From the NCBI GenBank assembly GCA_008638375.1, contig CM018035.1:3523501-3587500 (forward strand): 64,000 bases of DNA. The letters run 5' to 3'. The notes beneath the pieces are model-generated. The model was not told the origin of the DNA, made no database searches, and was given only the letters and a program-made list of their open reading frames with translations. Of this stretch, positions 34,794 to 48,400 are shown piece by piece; positions within the stretch are counted from its first letter, which is position 1, and the number at the start of each line of letters is the position of its first letter. The DNA is from Nyssa sinensis. Lineage: Eukaryota; Streptophyta; Magnoliopsida; Cornales; Nyssaceae. Both the position numbers and the translations under genes were made by a program.

Positions 34794-34990
34794 TCAAGGA
34801 GAGGATGAGGGAGAAGAGGCCCATGTGAAGATGAGGAAATTTAGAGTCTCCAACGTGAAATAGATGAAGGTTCCTTTCCGATGAGTGAAGAAACACCCGA
34901 AATTTGAGCCCACCACACATTGCCATCCACCCCCATATCTCCTGTCGAATTCCTGCAATTACAGAACCAGAATCATTGCATGAAATTTAG

Positions 34991-35025
<35 letters not shown>

Positions 35026-35180
35026 ATGATCAATTGGGTTACCTTTTTGATGTGGGCAGCGATAGATTTGCAGTCAAGAACATCATACAGATCCAGAGCT
35101 TGAGAAGCAGAAGACATGGCTTGGATCTGCATCTTTTCCGGCATGTCTGTGTCCTCTATCAAAGCTTTCCCCTCCAACAT
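34794..35180 (-). CDS. LC8-type dynein light chain
   Basis: Two exons on the minus strand, 35180-35043 and 34952-34794, encode 98 residues. Exon 1 gives 'MLEGKALIEDTDMPEKMQIQ' and 'ALDLYDVLDCKSIAAHIKK'. Exon 2 gives 'EFDRRYGGGWQCVVG', 'NFGCFFTH' and 'GTFIYFTLETLNFLIF' before a Ser/Pro tail. This is the complete LC8 (DYNLL) fold. Plants lack dynein heavy chains, so LC8 acts as a dimerising hub, for example at nuclear pores. The last residues read 'IFTWASSPSSSP' where relatives commonly have 'IFKG', a small oddity. The 90-bp intron is GT-AG and carries a (CT)n run as its pyrimidine tract. Confidence 0.93.
34994..35022. repeat. (GA)n microsatellite inside the dynein light chain intron
   Basis: About 14 GA units (CT on the coding strand) make up roughly a third of the 90-bp intron. 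A second CT tract at about 35267-35289 lies upstream, in the likely 5' leader or promoter. Confidence 0.9.
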
Positions 35181-35474
35181 CTTCTCTCTCTCTCTCTAGA
35201 TAAACAGAAGAGAAAAAAACCCAGTTGGGATATGATTCACCAAGCTCTACTCTTTCAAACCAGAGCTCTCTCTCTCTCTCTCTCTCTCTGGATCTTTCCC
35301 AAGTGCCGTTGTGTCTGTATAAAATTCAGATTTTAAAGCAGACACCTCAGTCATATCATCCCAATACAGGGGATCCAAATCCAAATCCAAATTTGAGTCA
35401 CCTCTTCGGCTCGTCCAAATGAAATGAACCATTTGAGCTGGTTTCTCATGTTGGCACATGGTCCAACTTCTCTG

Positions 35475-36860
35475 TCCTTTTCTCTCCTCACTTCAAGGAC
35501 ACTTGTAACTTTATTCTCTCACTTCGCCATACATGATTGATGAATGGATAACGATGTATTGAGGATAAACGTGGTGATGATGAGGCCAAAAACTATCCCA
35601 CTGTTTCCATGAATTTTACTGATAATTGCTACCCAAATTCAACTGATAAACTCTACAATTTGCTAGACTGAAATAACTTTTATTTTATTTTATTATTATT
35701 TTTGTATTTGAATACATGTGATTTTGAGTTGAAATGTATATAATAAATGTAATAAATTAATATTATTCTTAGTATAGATGACACAATTGCATATTTATTT
35801 AAAATTCTCACTTCATTTTCCATGTAATACATTCTAATGCATAAATTTATCATTTTGAATGAAAATATTTAAAATTATTTTAAAATGATCAATGACTTTG
35901 CAAGAATTGAATGTGACAATAAAAATAACTAAAAACTAAACTTTATCTTATGTTAAATTGTCAGAATGCAATTAATCTCGGAATATCAAATCATTGCTTA
36001 TATATATTATTTGCAGTCTTAATAAGAGGGTGACATGAAATATCATATTGTTCAAAAAATCCTATATGTTGTTGAATTAATTAAAATTTTTTAAAATTAT
36101 TATTTTAAAAAATATATATCATGAAAGAAATGTAATTTCATCCAAAAATGGGCAAATGAATGTTTACATTGTAAATAAAATTATTTAATTATCCAACAAA
36201 TTATAGTCCCTACTTAATATACTTTACTAATAGTCTTACAACAATCTAAATTTGCTTAATTAAAAAAACTTGAATATGAATCAAATGCATATGATTAGTC
36301 ACATATTGTTTCAATAATGATATAATAATTTGTTTCAAATTATCTTATTATAATTGGAATATTATCATAAGCCAGGCCCAAGAGTGGGAGAGGGAGAATT
36401 AGTTTCAGGCAGGCAGAATCTGATCCAGTTTTTGAGAGAGAGAAGTAGTTTTAGTTGGGCAGAACATGGTCCAATTTGTGGCCCAAATAAGAAGAAATAA
36501 AGGATTGCACACTGCTCTCCTTTTTAAGCTTGGTAGCATCAGGCCCAATTTTTGGCCCAGTGATAATAGGTCTAGCTCTAGCTCTCTGTGTGACTCTCGA
36601 TTCTACCACCAACTTCAATTATTATGACCCCAAACTTTTAAATAATCTTTTACTCTTTTGTAGTTGTTGTCCTCCACCTAATAACCAACCAGAACACACC
36701 AGCCACAAAATAAATACTCAATTTTTTTTTTCCTATGAAGAAAAGTTGCATCGGTTTTCGTTTACGGGTAAATTCTCTACCTCACAAGGCGTTCGAGATA
36801 AGTTTTTTTTTCTTCCTGAATAAATGACTCTAAGGTTGAACATTGAAATCTCACAAGACC
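35475..36860. other. AT-rich intergenic
   Basis: No gene. The open frame at 36530-36823 is not supported by any family resemblance. Confidence 0.45.
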
Positions 36861-37250
36861 TGTCGTGAAACTTCAATGTTACGATTTTAAGTAATTAAAA
36901 GTTTTAATTTTATATGTTCCATCAATCTTTAGATTTTTAGTATATTGATCATGTTCACAATATTTGGTATTAGAATAGGCATCACGGCACGACTTCAAGT
37001 CACAGAAGAGACAATCCAGAAGCTCAATTAAATTGTCTTGCTATTATATATGGGTATAATGTGAAGGCATTAGATACTAATAGTTAAATAGAACCATCAA
37101 AAGAGAACGGATTATCAACGAGTCAGTGTCGATATATTGGGCCGTTGTAAATTTTGATAGTTTGTTATGATCCTACGTGATTAAAAAAATTAATTTCACA
37201 TGTTCCATCAATCCTAAAACTTCAATGTATTAGATAAGTTCAGAACAACC
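36861..37250 (+). mobile_element. TRIM-like miniature LTR retroelement
   Basis: Two direct repeats of about 105 bp (36861-36962 and 37145-37250) share 'atgttccatcaatc', 'gatta/aattaaaa' and 'agtatattgat/atgtattagat' in the same order. Immediately after the first is 'ttggtattagaataggc', close to the tRNA-Met primer-binding site TGGTATCAGAGC. The internal region is about 180 bp without coding capacity. These are the hallmarks of a TRIM. The repeats have diverged, so it is not recent. Confidence 0.6.
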
Positions 37251-38379
37251 GAACACTTGATATAGCACTTGAAATTTATCATTTCTAAGCACCAAACCCA
37301 TACACAAATCCAAACCAACCCCCAAAATAAAATAAACAAACAAAGATCACGGTGTGAATGGAAAAAACATATAGAGAAAGTAAAGTATTAAAAAAATTAT
37401 CTATTTAATAAAGCAAATTCATTTTGTATTGGTCAATTCAATCTACCAATTTCTCTCAATTTATCCTAATATAGTGACCTCCTTTCGGAGAGGAAATCTT
37501 AATGCAATAAACAAATAGAGAAAGAGGGGAATACATTGAGGCAAGTATCACCCATACTACTCACATCTTTATCATAAAATTTAAATAAATAAATATCATT
37601 TCGTATTGATCTTGTTTATGCAAAATATTGGGAGAAGAAGACTTCAATATATAACTAATAACTTTTAATAATATTTTTATACAAAATAATTATTTTAAAA
37701 TTAATTTTTTATGTTTAGCATCACATCAAATAATATCAAGAAACTTGAATCGGCTAGTTAGTTACTCATGACTCCTCTCAAACGAGAAGTCATGCCCACT
37801 TAAAAAATTAAATGTGGTATTAATTTGTCCATTCTAATCATCTAATTGGCTTGGACTAATTAGTTTTCAGGTTTATATTAGACTGGTTTTTGTGATAGTC
37901 AGTAACGGACCTAGACCAAGAAATCATGAGAGGTTACAATATAAAAAGTAAAATCTAAGGGAGTTTATTACGAAAATATGAAAAACTTTAGAGGTGCAAC
38001 ACCTAAGTTTTAATTTTTGAAACTTGGGAGGGGGGGATTTCCTAGACATGTAAGACCGCCGGTAGTGATAGTAGTAGTTCTCTAATACGTGTGATCGATA
38101 TTTTATTCAAGTGGTACAAATATCTACTCCTTATATAATTAGAGTGAGTTTGATTTTTCTTTTTGTATTATTGTATTCAGAAAATAACAATTCTTTAATA
38201 TGTGATATTTGATATTCTTATATGTTAAAAATTTATAATACATGTAATAATAAATCTTTTAGTTGGTACGATTCATACCTGAATGCCCATGCAGCGAGGA
38301 TAGGCAAATTTTGAACTTTTCACATAATAAAAGATATAAATTTATAGTATTGTTATTTTGTCCCAAACTTGAATCTTAA
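37251..38379. other. AT-rich intergenic
   Basis: No gene. The segment at 37748-37800 resembles the tRNA-like repeat at 17360-17410. Text at 37900-38060 ('aacggacctagacc', 'gggaggggggg') resembles decayed transposon sequence. Confidence 0.35.
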
Positions 38380-38622
38380 GGCCATGATTGTTTCATGAAT
38401 TAGATAAGAATGGATTAATTTTTTCCTTCACTAACAGTGATAGGATTAATAATTCATATCATTCCCACTTATTATTTTATTCATATTCTAAGTCATTATT
38501 TACTCCTGATATTATTAATGAGTTCCTCCTTTTTCCTTTTTTTTTCTTCAAATATTGGTTTCACAATATTATGGAAACTGTTTTATTCAATCTCCTATTC
38601 AAACCGACAAACAAACGTAACC
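38380..38622. mobile_element. Probable Tourist-like MITE
   Basis: The left end 'ggccatgattgttt' pairs with the right end 'aaacaaacgtaacc' read in reverse (about 10 of 15 matched). TAA flanks both sides (38377-38379 and 38623-38625), the PIF/Harbinger target size. Length is 243 bp. Weak terminal identity limits confidence. Confidence 0.45.
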
Positions 38623-40526
38623 TAAAAGAATTGTTTAAATGTTATGACAATTATGACAACATTAACAAGTTAGTTCATTGGGTTGTTTAATTTCTAGTAT
38701 ATGAGATGGACTTTTTTTACTATAAGGTTCAAGCAAAACATTTTAACTTATTAAATTCATGACTTTTTTTTTAGACAAAACACCCATTCACCATATAAGG
38801 CGTAGAAATTGGAACAAGTCTCAATTTTTTTTTTTCAAACTTTAAAATTCAATAACTTGTAATCTATAAAAAAAAAAAAAAATTAATAAAATTTATATAT
38901 TTGAATTATAAACATCCAAATCTATCAAACAAAATTCATATTGAATATGAAATTTAAAAAATAAAATAAAAGTGTAAAAATTCACACGGCAGAACTTCCT
39001 CCTAACTTTCACTGTCAAATTTTACACTACAAAACTCTCTCCTAGTTCTCGCTGTCAAAATTTACACTTCATAAAAAAATGAGAGAAAAAAAAAGGTCTT
39101 TCAACCAATGGTCCAAGAAAAGTATAAAAATTATCTTGTGGTCCCATTTTCTATGTCAAAAAACTCTTTAAAGGTAGTAAAATTTGCATAAAAAATTCTA
39201 TTTTTGAAGAAAAATGAATTGTAAAATTTCGCATTTTGTAGATGTTTGGTAATTGAAACATTCTAAAGTTAAAAAAAGAAGAGTAAATTTTAGATTTGTA
39301 ATAATATCTCTCTCTCTCTCCTTTCTCTCTCTCTCTCTATATATATATATGTTGTGGTTGTTTCTATCCAAACAAAAAAATAAGAAAGCGATGAAAAATC
39401 ATAATGGAAGAGATTGAAGATGATTCTTGCACCCTACAACACAATTGTAAAGGTCAATCTCACTTGTACCCGATATCTATTTGGCATCCAAACACACCAA
39501 GCTAACAACAATGACTTTTTCATAGTACAAAGTACAAAAAGAATATATATCATTGAATTTCTTTTTTAAAACAGTTCCTGTAATGACAATTTCTTTTCAG
39601 TATAATTGAGTAGTATTTAGTCCTTTTCTTGTAAAACAAAAAGATGGCTAGAATAACGAAGATGGCTAGAATCACAAAGATGGCCATTTGATTTTAATAA
39701 TAAAATCAACCCAATTACACAACGGTTAAACATCCTACTATTCATCAACCCATTTGTTAGATGATCTCTCTCGACTCTCTCTATATCTATTTATATGTAA
39801 GAGGAGGTTAGTACAAATGACAAGTTAAGGGTAATAGCAAGTTGACTCGGTGGAAACTAGAGGATCGCTGTACGATGAGCTCTAATCGATTGTGGTGGAT
39901 GGTGGTGGCCATTCAACGATGGCTTGGTACAATCTTTGCTATCATCAAAGAGATGGTTGGACATGAGAATGGGTTTCCCAATTTGGAGATTTTTTTTATT
40001 TTGGACAAATAAGCTTCATTAAAGTATTGTTCTCATTTATAAAAAAAAATTACAAGTGTAATACCATCATAATAGATTTGAATTCAAAAAAAAGAAAGAG
40101 TTGAATCCTTCGTCTTAAGTTAAAAAAATATGTAAATTTTATAATAATATAACGTTTTTAAAAAAAATTTAAAATTAATCAATCCGACTATAAATCAAAA
40201 GTCTAAATAATATAACATTACTCGGGAATCAATCATATATATAAAAAAAAAAAAAGGCATCACGTTTGTTTTTTTTTGGGCACATTAAACATACAAACAC
40301 CTATTATTGAACATTAAAGTAGTGAAAGGAACAAAAAAATTAGGTCGCTTGCCAAACACCCCTAAATTAATAAACACAACAACATCATTTCTCTGCCGAC
40401 ACTTACTTCCAAGCCTGCGCTCTGCTTTGGCTTGGAGCGTGGTTCGGTGTCAGCCCCGAGATTCCGAGGCTCCTTTGTTAACAGTTGGTGGTTGTGATCT
40501 CTGCTTTTTGGCTGTCCAAAGAGTGC
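38623..40526. other. Intergenic before the CC-like gene
   Basis: No gene. The stretch at 38820-38960 is similar to 14690-14840 ('aaatttatatatttgaatt', 'attcatattgaatatgaaat'), a shared dispersed repeat. A CT/AT microsatellite lies at about 39306-39348. Confidence 0.45.
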
Positions 40527-40620
40527 TATAAAACTTCTGGTTCTCTTTCATGCACAGTACAAAAAGCGTTTCAGACAGAGAGAGAGAGAGAGAGAGAGAG
40601 AGCTGAATAGTGATCTTAGT
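40527..40620 (+). promoter_or_regulatory. TATA box and GA-rich leader of the CC-like gene
   Basis: TATAAA at 40527-40532 sits in 'gagtgctataaaacttctgg' after GC-richer sequence, about 410 bp before the ATG. A (GA)n tract at about 40577-40603 would lie in the 5' leader. A short upstream ATG at 40623 opens a small frame of about 28 codons. Confidence 0.55.
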
Positions 40621-40935
40621 CAATGGAATCACTTCAAGCGGTAATCTATCTTTGCTTCTTGGTTGAAAAAACGTTTCCACAAACTGTAAATTCTACTCTG
40701 TTTTGACACTTGGGTTTCAGCTTGTTGTATTATTTGCTTCAATGTTCTTTTAAATTTGTGAAAAAAAAAAAACACAGTTTTCCAGTGAATTTTCTTCTTC
40801 AACTTATCATTTCCATTTCAAAATTTTCTGGGTATCAAAGTATTTCTCTTATGAAATTGTGGGTATATAATAGAAAGTAAAATTTCCACTTCCCTACTGA
40901 AAATTTGAGTGCTTTTGGTTAATTTTTCTTGAAAT

Positions 40936-43559
40936 ATGATGCACACAAAGTCTGAGTCTGATATAACAAGTTTAGATCCATCATCGCCTTCAAGGCCAGT
41001 GTATTATGTACAGAGCCCTTCAAGGGACTCTCATGATGGGGACAAGTCCTCATCAATGCAGGCAACTCCCAATTACAATAGTCCAATGGAGTCACCTTCA
41101 CACCCTTCTTTTGGCCGCCACTCTAGGAATTCATCGGCCAGTCGGTTTTCGGGGATATTTAGGTCGTCTTCCGGGAGGAAAGGTGGCCGGAAAAGGAATG
41201 ATAAGGGGTGGCCTGAGTGTAATGTGATCCTGGAAGAGGGCAAGTATGATGAATTTGATGATGACAAGAGGTTTACTAGGCGATTTCAGGCTTTGATGGC
41301 TATGTTAAGTTTTGTTGTTCTGTTCACTGTCTTTTGCTTGATTATTTGGGGTGCCAGCAGGCCTTACAAGGCTGAGGTTAGTGTGAAGGTACGTTAAATT
41401 ACTCTATGTTTCTAACACTTGGTATTTGATTTGATTTGATTTGATTCTATTTATCTTCAGAAAATGTGAGAAAAAAATTCATATACTTAAAGCTTAGAAC
41501 AATTGCAGAAATGGGTTGTGGGTTGTTATAATTGATTGTTTGTGTACAGTTTAATGGTCTGTTTGCTTGCCACTTGAATTGAATGATCTTGTTCATCTTT
41601 ATATTGTATTTCAAGGCAGAAACTCATCGTCTTGGTGGATCCATTTGAAAAAGTGATTGTTATATCAAAAATGATGTTTACAATCATGGATTTTTGTTAT
41701 CTGAAAGAAAACTACAAATGGTTATGTATGAAGAAATTTGATGAAGTTTCCTATATTGTGACTTGCTACATTTAAAATGTTGGATTTCTACATTAAAATG
41801 ATATGTAAATTAGAGACTTCCAAACAGGCCCGGGGATAATTGCATTACTATTGATTTCTTTTTATTTGCTTCTAAACTAATCAGATAGACCAATCAAGTG
41901 GAGGAAGATTAAAAAAATAATAATAAGATTTGGAATATCAATTTTTTTTGTATGTGTTGTTGGGACTTGGGATTCTTACAAACTTCATTCTCTGATGTTC
42001 CTTCACCTTAGCTTTGTTTAATTACTTTGATACATAGGAAGACAGAGGAAGGTAATGGAAGTTCACAAATTTAACTTTTCTTTTGCTGTGTTTTCTCATT
42101 GACTAACATTATGTTTTGGTTTTCTTTCCTTTTTTCTGGATTTTTTTTTCTCTGTTTATAACCTAATCCTCTCTGAGCTCCTTTTCATGCTTCTGCTTGG
42201 ATAGTCACCTTTGCTTTCTGGTGAATGAATTATAGACTTATAGCCCATAAATTTACAATGCCAAAGATGGTTTTATCAAGTTCCAAATTGTTTTCTTCTC
42301 ACATTTACTATTTTATCTTCTGTACACTTTTTATCAATGTTCAAATATTTTATATAGTAATTTCACAAAATTTGAATGTAGTCACAATTTCCTTTTGTTT
42401 TTGTTTTTGTTTTTGTTTTTATTTTCACCTACAAAAAGAAAGAGTATGTATCTCTTATTTGAGAATCCTTAGAAGATAGGTCTTGATCCTTTGAAAAAAC
42501 ATGCTGCTTTTGTAAAATAAGCAGCTACTATGTGACACATTCCATAATGTTCTCTTTTGAAAGTTGGACCAATTTGACTTGCTCTACCATAGTGATGTTG
42601 TAGTGCATTTTATCTCAACACCATTCTCTCTCTCTCTCTCTCTCCCCCCACAAATACACACACTTATGCACACAGACTGATAATTTTACTTTTATCAATT
42701 TTTTTTCTGTTAAAAATTCACCTTTTGGCAATGATGTGATCTTTGCAGAGCTTGGCAGTAAGTAATATATACATTGGGGAAGGTTCAGACTTCACCGGGG
42801 TCCCAACGAAGATGCTGACAGTGAATGGCTCGTTGAGGATGAACATATACAACCCTGCTACATTTTTTGGCGTTCATGTTAGCTCCACACCTGTTAATCT
42901 CCTCTACTCAGATATTGTCGTCGCAACTGGTCAGGTAAATTTTCTGCCCATATTCCAATTCAATAAATGTCTGACTAATGAAAGTAATTAAACACTGATA
43001 TATTAGTCTGATATAAATGAAACATAAATTGCAGACTTAAAGTTATTAGGCATAAAGAAACATCATGAATCAAGAAGTGAATCCCAATATAGATGAAGCA
43101 ATATTGCTTGATTAACACCATGCTTCAAAATTATAATGTCACTTTCCAGTCCCCTTCAACATTCATTTATGTTGAGAACTTGGGATCAATGAGATACATT
43201 CTCCTTTTCTCGTTAGACTTTGGATCATTGGACTCAAATCTCCATTAAGTTTTTTTTGTTTTACATTATGATTGCAGTTGATGAAATATTTTCAACCAAG
43301 GAAGAGTCACCGGATAGTGTCAGTCAACTTGGAAGGAACTAAGGTTCCCTTATATGGGGCTGGATCAAGTTTGACAGCCTCCAATGATGGTACTGTTGAG
43401 GTTCCATTGACATTACAGTTTGAAATTCGGGCTAGAGGAGACGTGGTAGGGAAACTGGTGAGGACGAGGCATCGAAGGCAAATTTCCTGCCCTTTGGTCA
43501 TTGATTCCACTAGCGCAAAACCCATCAAGTTCAAGAAGGATTCGTGCATTTACAGTTGA
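40936..43559 (+). CDS. COMPANION OF CELLULOSE SYNTHASE-like LEA_2 membrane protein
   Basis: Three exons, 40936-41388, 42749-42934 and 43278-43559, encode 306 residues. The cytosolic N-terminus carries 'SRPVYYVQSPSRDSHDGDK' (residues 19-37), the signature of the Arabidopsis CC1-CC4 family, then a Ser-rich basic region with 'GRHSRNSSASRFSG'. One transmembrane helix spans about residues 117-141. The exterior LEA_2 domain has 'TFFGVHVSSTPVNLLYS' and ends 'FKKDSCIYS'. Known role for CC1/CC2: they bind microtubules through the disordered N-terminus and stabilise cellulose synthase complexes under salt stress. Whether this copy does so is inference. A second ATG lies one codon in (MMHTK); relatives start MH.K, so 40939 may be the true start. 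Confidence 0.9.
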
Positions 43560-43807
43560 TGAATTCAACCTTTTGCTCATGGCTTGCTGCATCGCAATAT
43601 AATGCACTGCAGGTTTTATTTCTCCAGAGTTCTCTCCATAACAGGGAAGAAGAAATTTCAATTTTGAGATATAATAGTAAATAAATTGGATTGATAAGAG
43701 GCTGTAAAAGGTTTATTCATATTGCTCACTTGTAAGATTTGTGCCAATAATTGCATTTATATTTGTATGTTTGCATGACTATATGAATGATTTTGCTATT
43801 ATGGATC

Positions 43808-43853
<46 letters not shown>

Positions 43854-45467
43854 TTTTTATTGGTTTTTCTTTTAATTTCTCTATATTTAATTATTTATAA
43901 TGGACCTGAGTATCCCCGGAAATGCAAAGCTTCAAACCTTGCATACAGGGACACTCTTACAGCCCATCGTAAGAATAGACGGAAGGAGAGCTTCTTTTTT
44001 GTTTGGTCTAAAATTTAGGAAGGAGATGATGGAAGAGGGATTGAGGGAGGGAGAGTTCTGAGACTTATTTATCTATTTTACAATTAGTTTAAAAATAAAA
44101 AGAGATGAAAAAAGATGGGATAATTTTTTAATAATTTTTTTATTATAATTAAATAAAGATGGATGTTTCATCTCAATTGTCTCATGAAAAATTATTGAAT
44201 GTATTAGTTTTAGTAGTTTTAACAGTAAGATGATATGTTACATATACATATATAATACATTGTTGCATATATGACTTTCAATCTGACCGTTAAGACTATC
44301 AAATAATTGCTTTCGTCCCATCCTCTAAACCACTTTCTCGTAATTAAATTAAATATTTTACAGTTGCGGTGGATGCTCCGATCTTTATGAGAAAGTGGAC
44401 TATAAGATGAGAGTCGTAGGATAATTGAGGTGGAATGTCTATTATTGGTAATTATAATTAAGTATTATAGTTGACAATTTTATAATTAATATTTAATAAA
44501 TTAATAATTTTTAATAATTAATAAATTCTTAAAGAATTAATTTAGTTTTATAGTAGATAATTAATAAATTTATTATTTAATAATTAATATTTTCTTAAAA
44601 ATAATTATTTATAATATTAATTGTTATAGAAATAAAATAGTTATATATATATATATATATCATTTATAACATGTCTTCCTAATTATATTTGTTACTTTAA
44701 AATAATTAAGGCTATAAAAGTATTATAAGTGAAAAAAATTATAATATCAAAAAATATAATTTTTTTACATGAAAAGGACATTAAGCATTTTTTTATTCTT
44801 TAAGTTGAGCATTATAAATTTGAAAATTATATATAAAATTTTATTTTTAGAATGAAAAATTATTTACACGTAGAGAATGAAAATACTATACTTTTCAAAT
44901 ATATATTATAAATTTTATATTTCAAATTGTGTAATACAGTAATATTAATAATGTATTAAATTATATAATTAATATATTATAATAAAAATTTGTCACATTA
45001 TTTGAAATAAAATTTTAAAATACGTAACGTTATTCTATAGAAAATACTTTTTTGTTAATTAAAATGTGAAAATTGAATAATTAATATAATTTTAATTTCT
45101 GTGTTTAAGAGGGTTAATTGTATTCTAATATAAATATGTTTGCCACTGGCACCCACGATGCAAAATTTGTGATAATCTAACGACCAAGACCGATCAAAGA
45201 TCGAGCTCCACCGTTCACTGCACTGATTGGGGAGAGAGCAGACGCGGACCCTACCCGTACCCCATTTCACATCTTCCCGACAAGGGAGTTCTTCTCAGCG
45301 AGATCTTCTGAAGCTTCAAGAGCTTTTTCACTCCCTCATACCCTCAAAACCCTAACACATTTCTTTGCTCACCATTACACTTACACAGATCTCATTCAAC
45401 CTCACAAACACTTGTGCATACGAACTCTCAAAAGTTGAAACCCAAGAATTCTATTTTTCTCGCCCCT
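43560..45467. other. Intergenic; (AT)n and very AT-rich block
   Basis: 3' flank of the CC-like gene, an (AT)n run at about 43817-43851, then a very AT-rich stretch (44430-45070). From 45120 it becomes GC-richer as the PDI-like gene's promoter and leader begin. Confidence 0.5.
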
Positions 45468-48400
45468 ATGTATACCATCAAAACCAGTTCAAGATTAATC
45501 TATCTTACCCTTACCCTTTTCATATTGCTGAGCTTTTTCGTCACTATTATCACTTCTGACTCCACGAATTTTGATAATGATGATGATGATTTGGAGGGCA
45601 TGGAAGAGCTCATGGCATTAGATGAAGAAGAAGGATTCCAAGAACAGCAGCAAGAAGGGACTCATCATGCGAAACCCTCTGAGGCTGAAGTTCTAAGCAA
45701 GGCGCAGAGAATAGTTCTTGAACTGAACAATGATAATACTAAGAGGGTCATTGATGGCAATGAGTTCGTTCTTGTTCTGGGTTATGCACCCTGGTGTGCT
45801 AGGAGTGCTGAGCTAATGCCTCAATTTGCGGAGGCTGCGACCGAACTGAAGGAATTGGGGAGTCCCCTTTTGATGGCGAAGCTTGACGCTGAACGGTATC
45901 CGAAGGTTGCATCAAATCTTGGGATCAAAGGGTTTCCCACTCTGCTTCTGTTTGTCAATGGCAGTTCTCAAGCTTACACTGGTGGATTTACCTCGTAAGC
46001 ACTTCTTTCTTTTTCAAATTTATTTATATTAAATTATGATTTCTTGTGTTTACACAACTTGGATTTCGTATTGATCTGTTTTTTGAGGTTGATTGTCTAT
46101 TAGGGAATGGGGACAACACATTCTGTCGCTACTGTGTATATTTTATACGTGATTAGATTTATATTATATGTATGTTTTTCATGGAAACCTCTATGCATTC
46201 AACTTGAATTTTTTATTGACTTGTTTTTGTGGGGTGTGTTGTTAATTAGGCAAGAAATTGTGATCTGGGCAAGGAAGAAGACTGGTGTGCCTGTTATTAG
46301 AATTAAATCAGTAACCAAGGCAAAAGAGTTTCTTAAGAAACATTCTATGTTCACTGTGGGGCTGTTTGAGAAATTTGAGGTATGTAAATTTGATTTTTTT
46401 TTTAGGGGTAAGAAAATTAGTCATTGTCGTGAATTTGTTTGCTTTCAAATGTTACATTAAGAGATACTGTAGACTTAAAGGAAAGTTTTATGGTTTCATG
46501 GAAGTTTGTTATTCTTAAAGCAAAATTCATTCAAACAGGAAAACTTAAAGAATACTGACAAGTAGTAGTTGAATGAGTCACTTTATGAATGTAGGGTTTA
46601 TATACATTCTAAAACATATGAATTGAATTTTGTACAACTACCCAAGTATTGGTGCATAATAAGTGTACTGCAATAAAGACAGGTGCCCAATAAAGGCAAA
46701 CCCAAATTTACTAAAAATTAGGGGATCGGCTACAACAATTACATCTTTAGATCTCCCAAACTAAGAAGCACGGATACGGACACGGATTGTTATTTCTCAA
46801 AAAGTAGGACACGTTAGGGACACGTTGAGTATATATAAATTTTTTTATATTTTTTATATGACCTTGTAATAGAACCTAACATTATTTCAAGTAGAATTGG
46901 CATGTTCAGCACATACTAATTTTTGACACTATTATTTGTTTATTTTTCCAAAGTCTTATTCCACATTCATTCAATATTGTCTTTCTACATATTTGTGGTA
47001 GAAGGTTTACAACTCTGTTAGAAGTAGGCTTCTATTCCTTAAGCTCAAAAGTAACTTGTGTAATAGGCAGGTGATAAATTCTTGGACTAATGCTGTGTAA
47101 TTGCTGCTAGACAGCTTTGTTTTCTATTTTGCCAAGGTTTCTTGAATTTGTACTGAGCTTGGAGGGAATAACCTCTTTGTTTCTTTTTTCTTTGAAGACG
47201 GTGGTCCATATTTACTACTTCCGTTGGGATATGGCCCTTTGTAGTGTTAAATTGTATATTTAATTCAACACAATGATCTTACTGGAAAAAAAAAAGATAG
47301 CAAGACTTTGCCTATGTGTGTGATTTAACATGCCGGGCCCACAAATTAACAATTTGAGTTAAAATAACTAATTATCTGCGATTTTTTACTTCATAAATTT
47401 CTAGGATTATATCCCTTTCAGTTCATCACTTTGAAGGAAAAAATATTTTACCATGGAACTACGCTTCATCTTCCCGATTTTCCATTCTTTTTTTGTTATA
47501 GTTATTTCTACTGCACCTAATATTTCAGGCCATTATATCATCATTGTTAAATACTAAATTAGAGTGGCTTGTAAGGCAGATGCATTTTTTCTTATGTGCC
47601 ATTTGATTTATTCATGTGTATCAGGGATCTGAATATGAAGAATTTGTAAAAGCAGCAACTTCTGACAATGAAATTCAATTTGTTGAAACAACTGACATCG
47701 ACGTTGCCCATGTTCTCTTCCCGGATACCAAGCCTAATAATCTTTTCCTTGGTCTTGTTAAAAGCGAGCCAGAAAAATACACTACATATGGTAAGTTGAT
47801 GATTTGGAATACCCCATGTATCTAGATACTTTTGTTTCTTTTTTGAGGGAACTAAGGCCTTGATTTTGTTGTTGCCTCTTCCCCTTTTTGTACACTGGTT
47901 TGCTCCCATCGGACACCTTGTTTATAATACATATGTACTTTTTCTGATCATAAAAAAAAATACGTGAATGGTATTCTGGTTTTTCTAGCGTGACAATCCT
48001 ATCACTATTTGGCAATAATATGTGAATGCCTTTCTGGCGTTTCTAACATGGCCATCCTGTCACTGAATATGTACTTCATCTCACTTATTTTTCCTATTCT
48101 TCCAATGGTAGAAGTTTTTTTCTTTTTCGGTCTCATGGTCAACTTGGTCGATATTTCAATACTTAGTTTAGTTTTTGTTAAAGGCAAGTAAAACTGCATG
48201 ATGAGATTAAAGTTCAATGATTCCTAACAATTATCTTAGAGTTCATTTACATAATTGTTTTGTTCACTTTTGCAGAAAGCACCTTCAGAAAGGACAAGAT
48301 ATTGCAATTTTTGGACTATAACAAATTTCCATTAGTAACTGTAGTAACAGAGCTTAATTCTGTCAGAGTTTACTCCAGCCCAATCAAAATCCAGGTTGGT

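Noticed and set aside
34549..34926. 125-codon minus-strand open frame
   Set aside because: It overlaps the dynein light chain exon 2 in another frame. The LC8 reading (34794-34952) is supported by family similarity and splice sites.
41550..41835. MITE in the CC-like gene's first intron
   Set aside because: Ends 'ggtctgtttgcttg' and 'ccaaacaggcccggg' are suggestively inverted, but no matching target duplication was found and the match is short.
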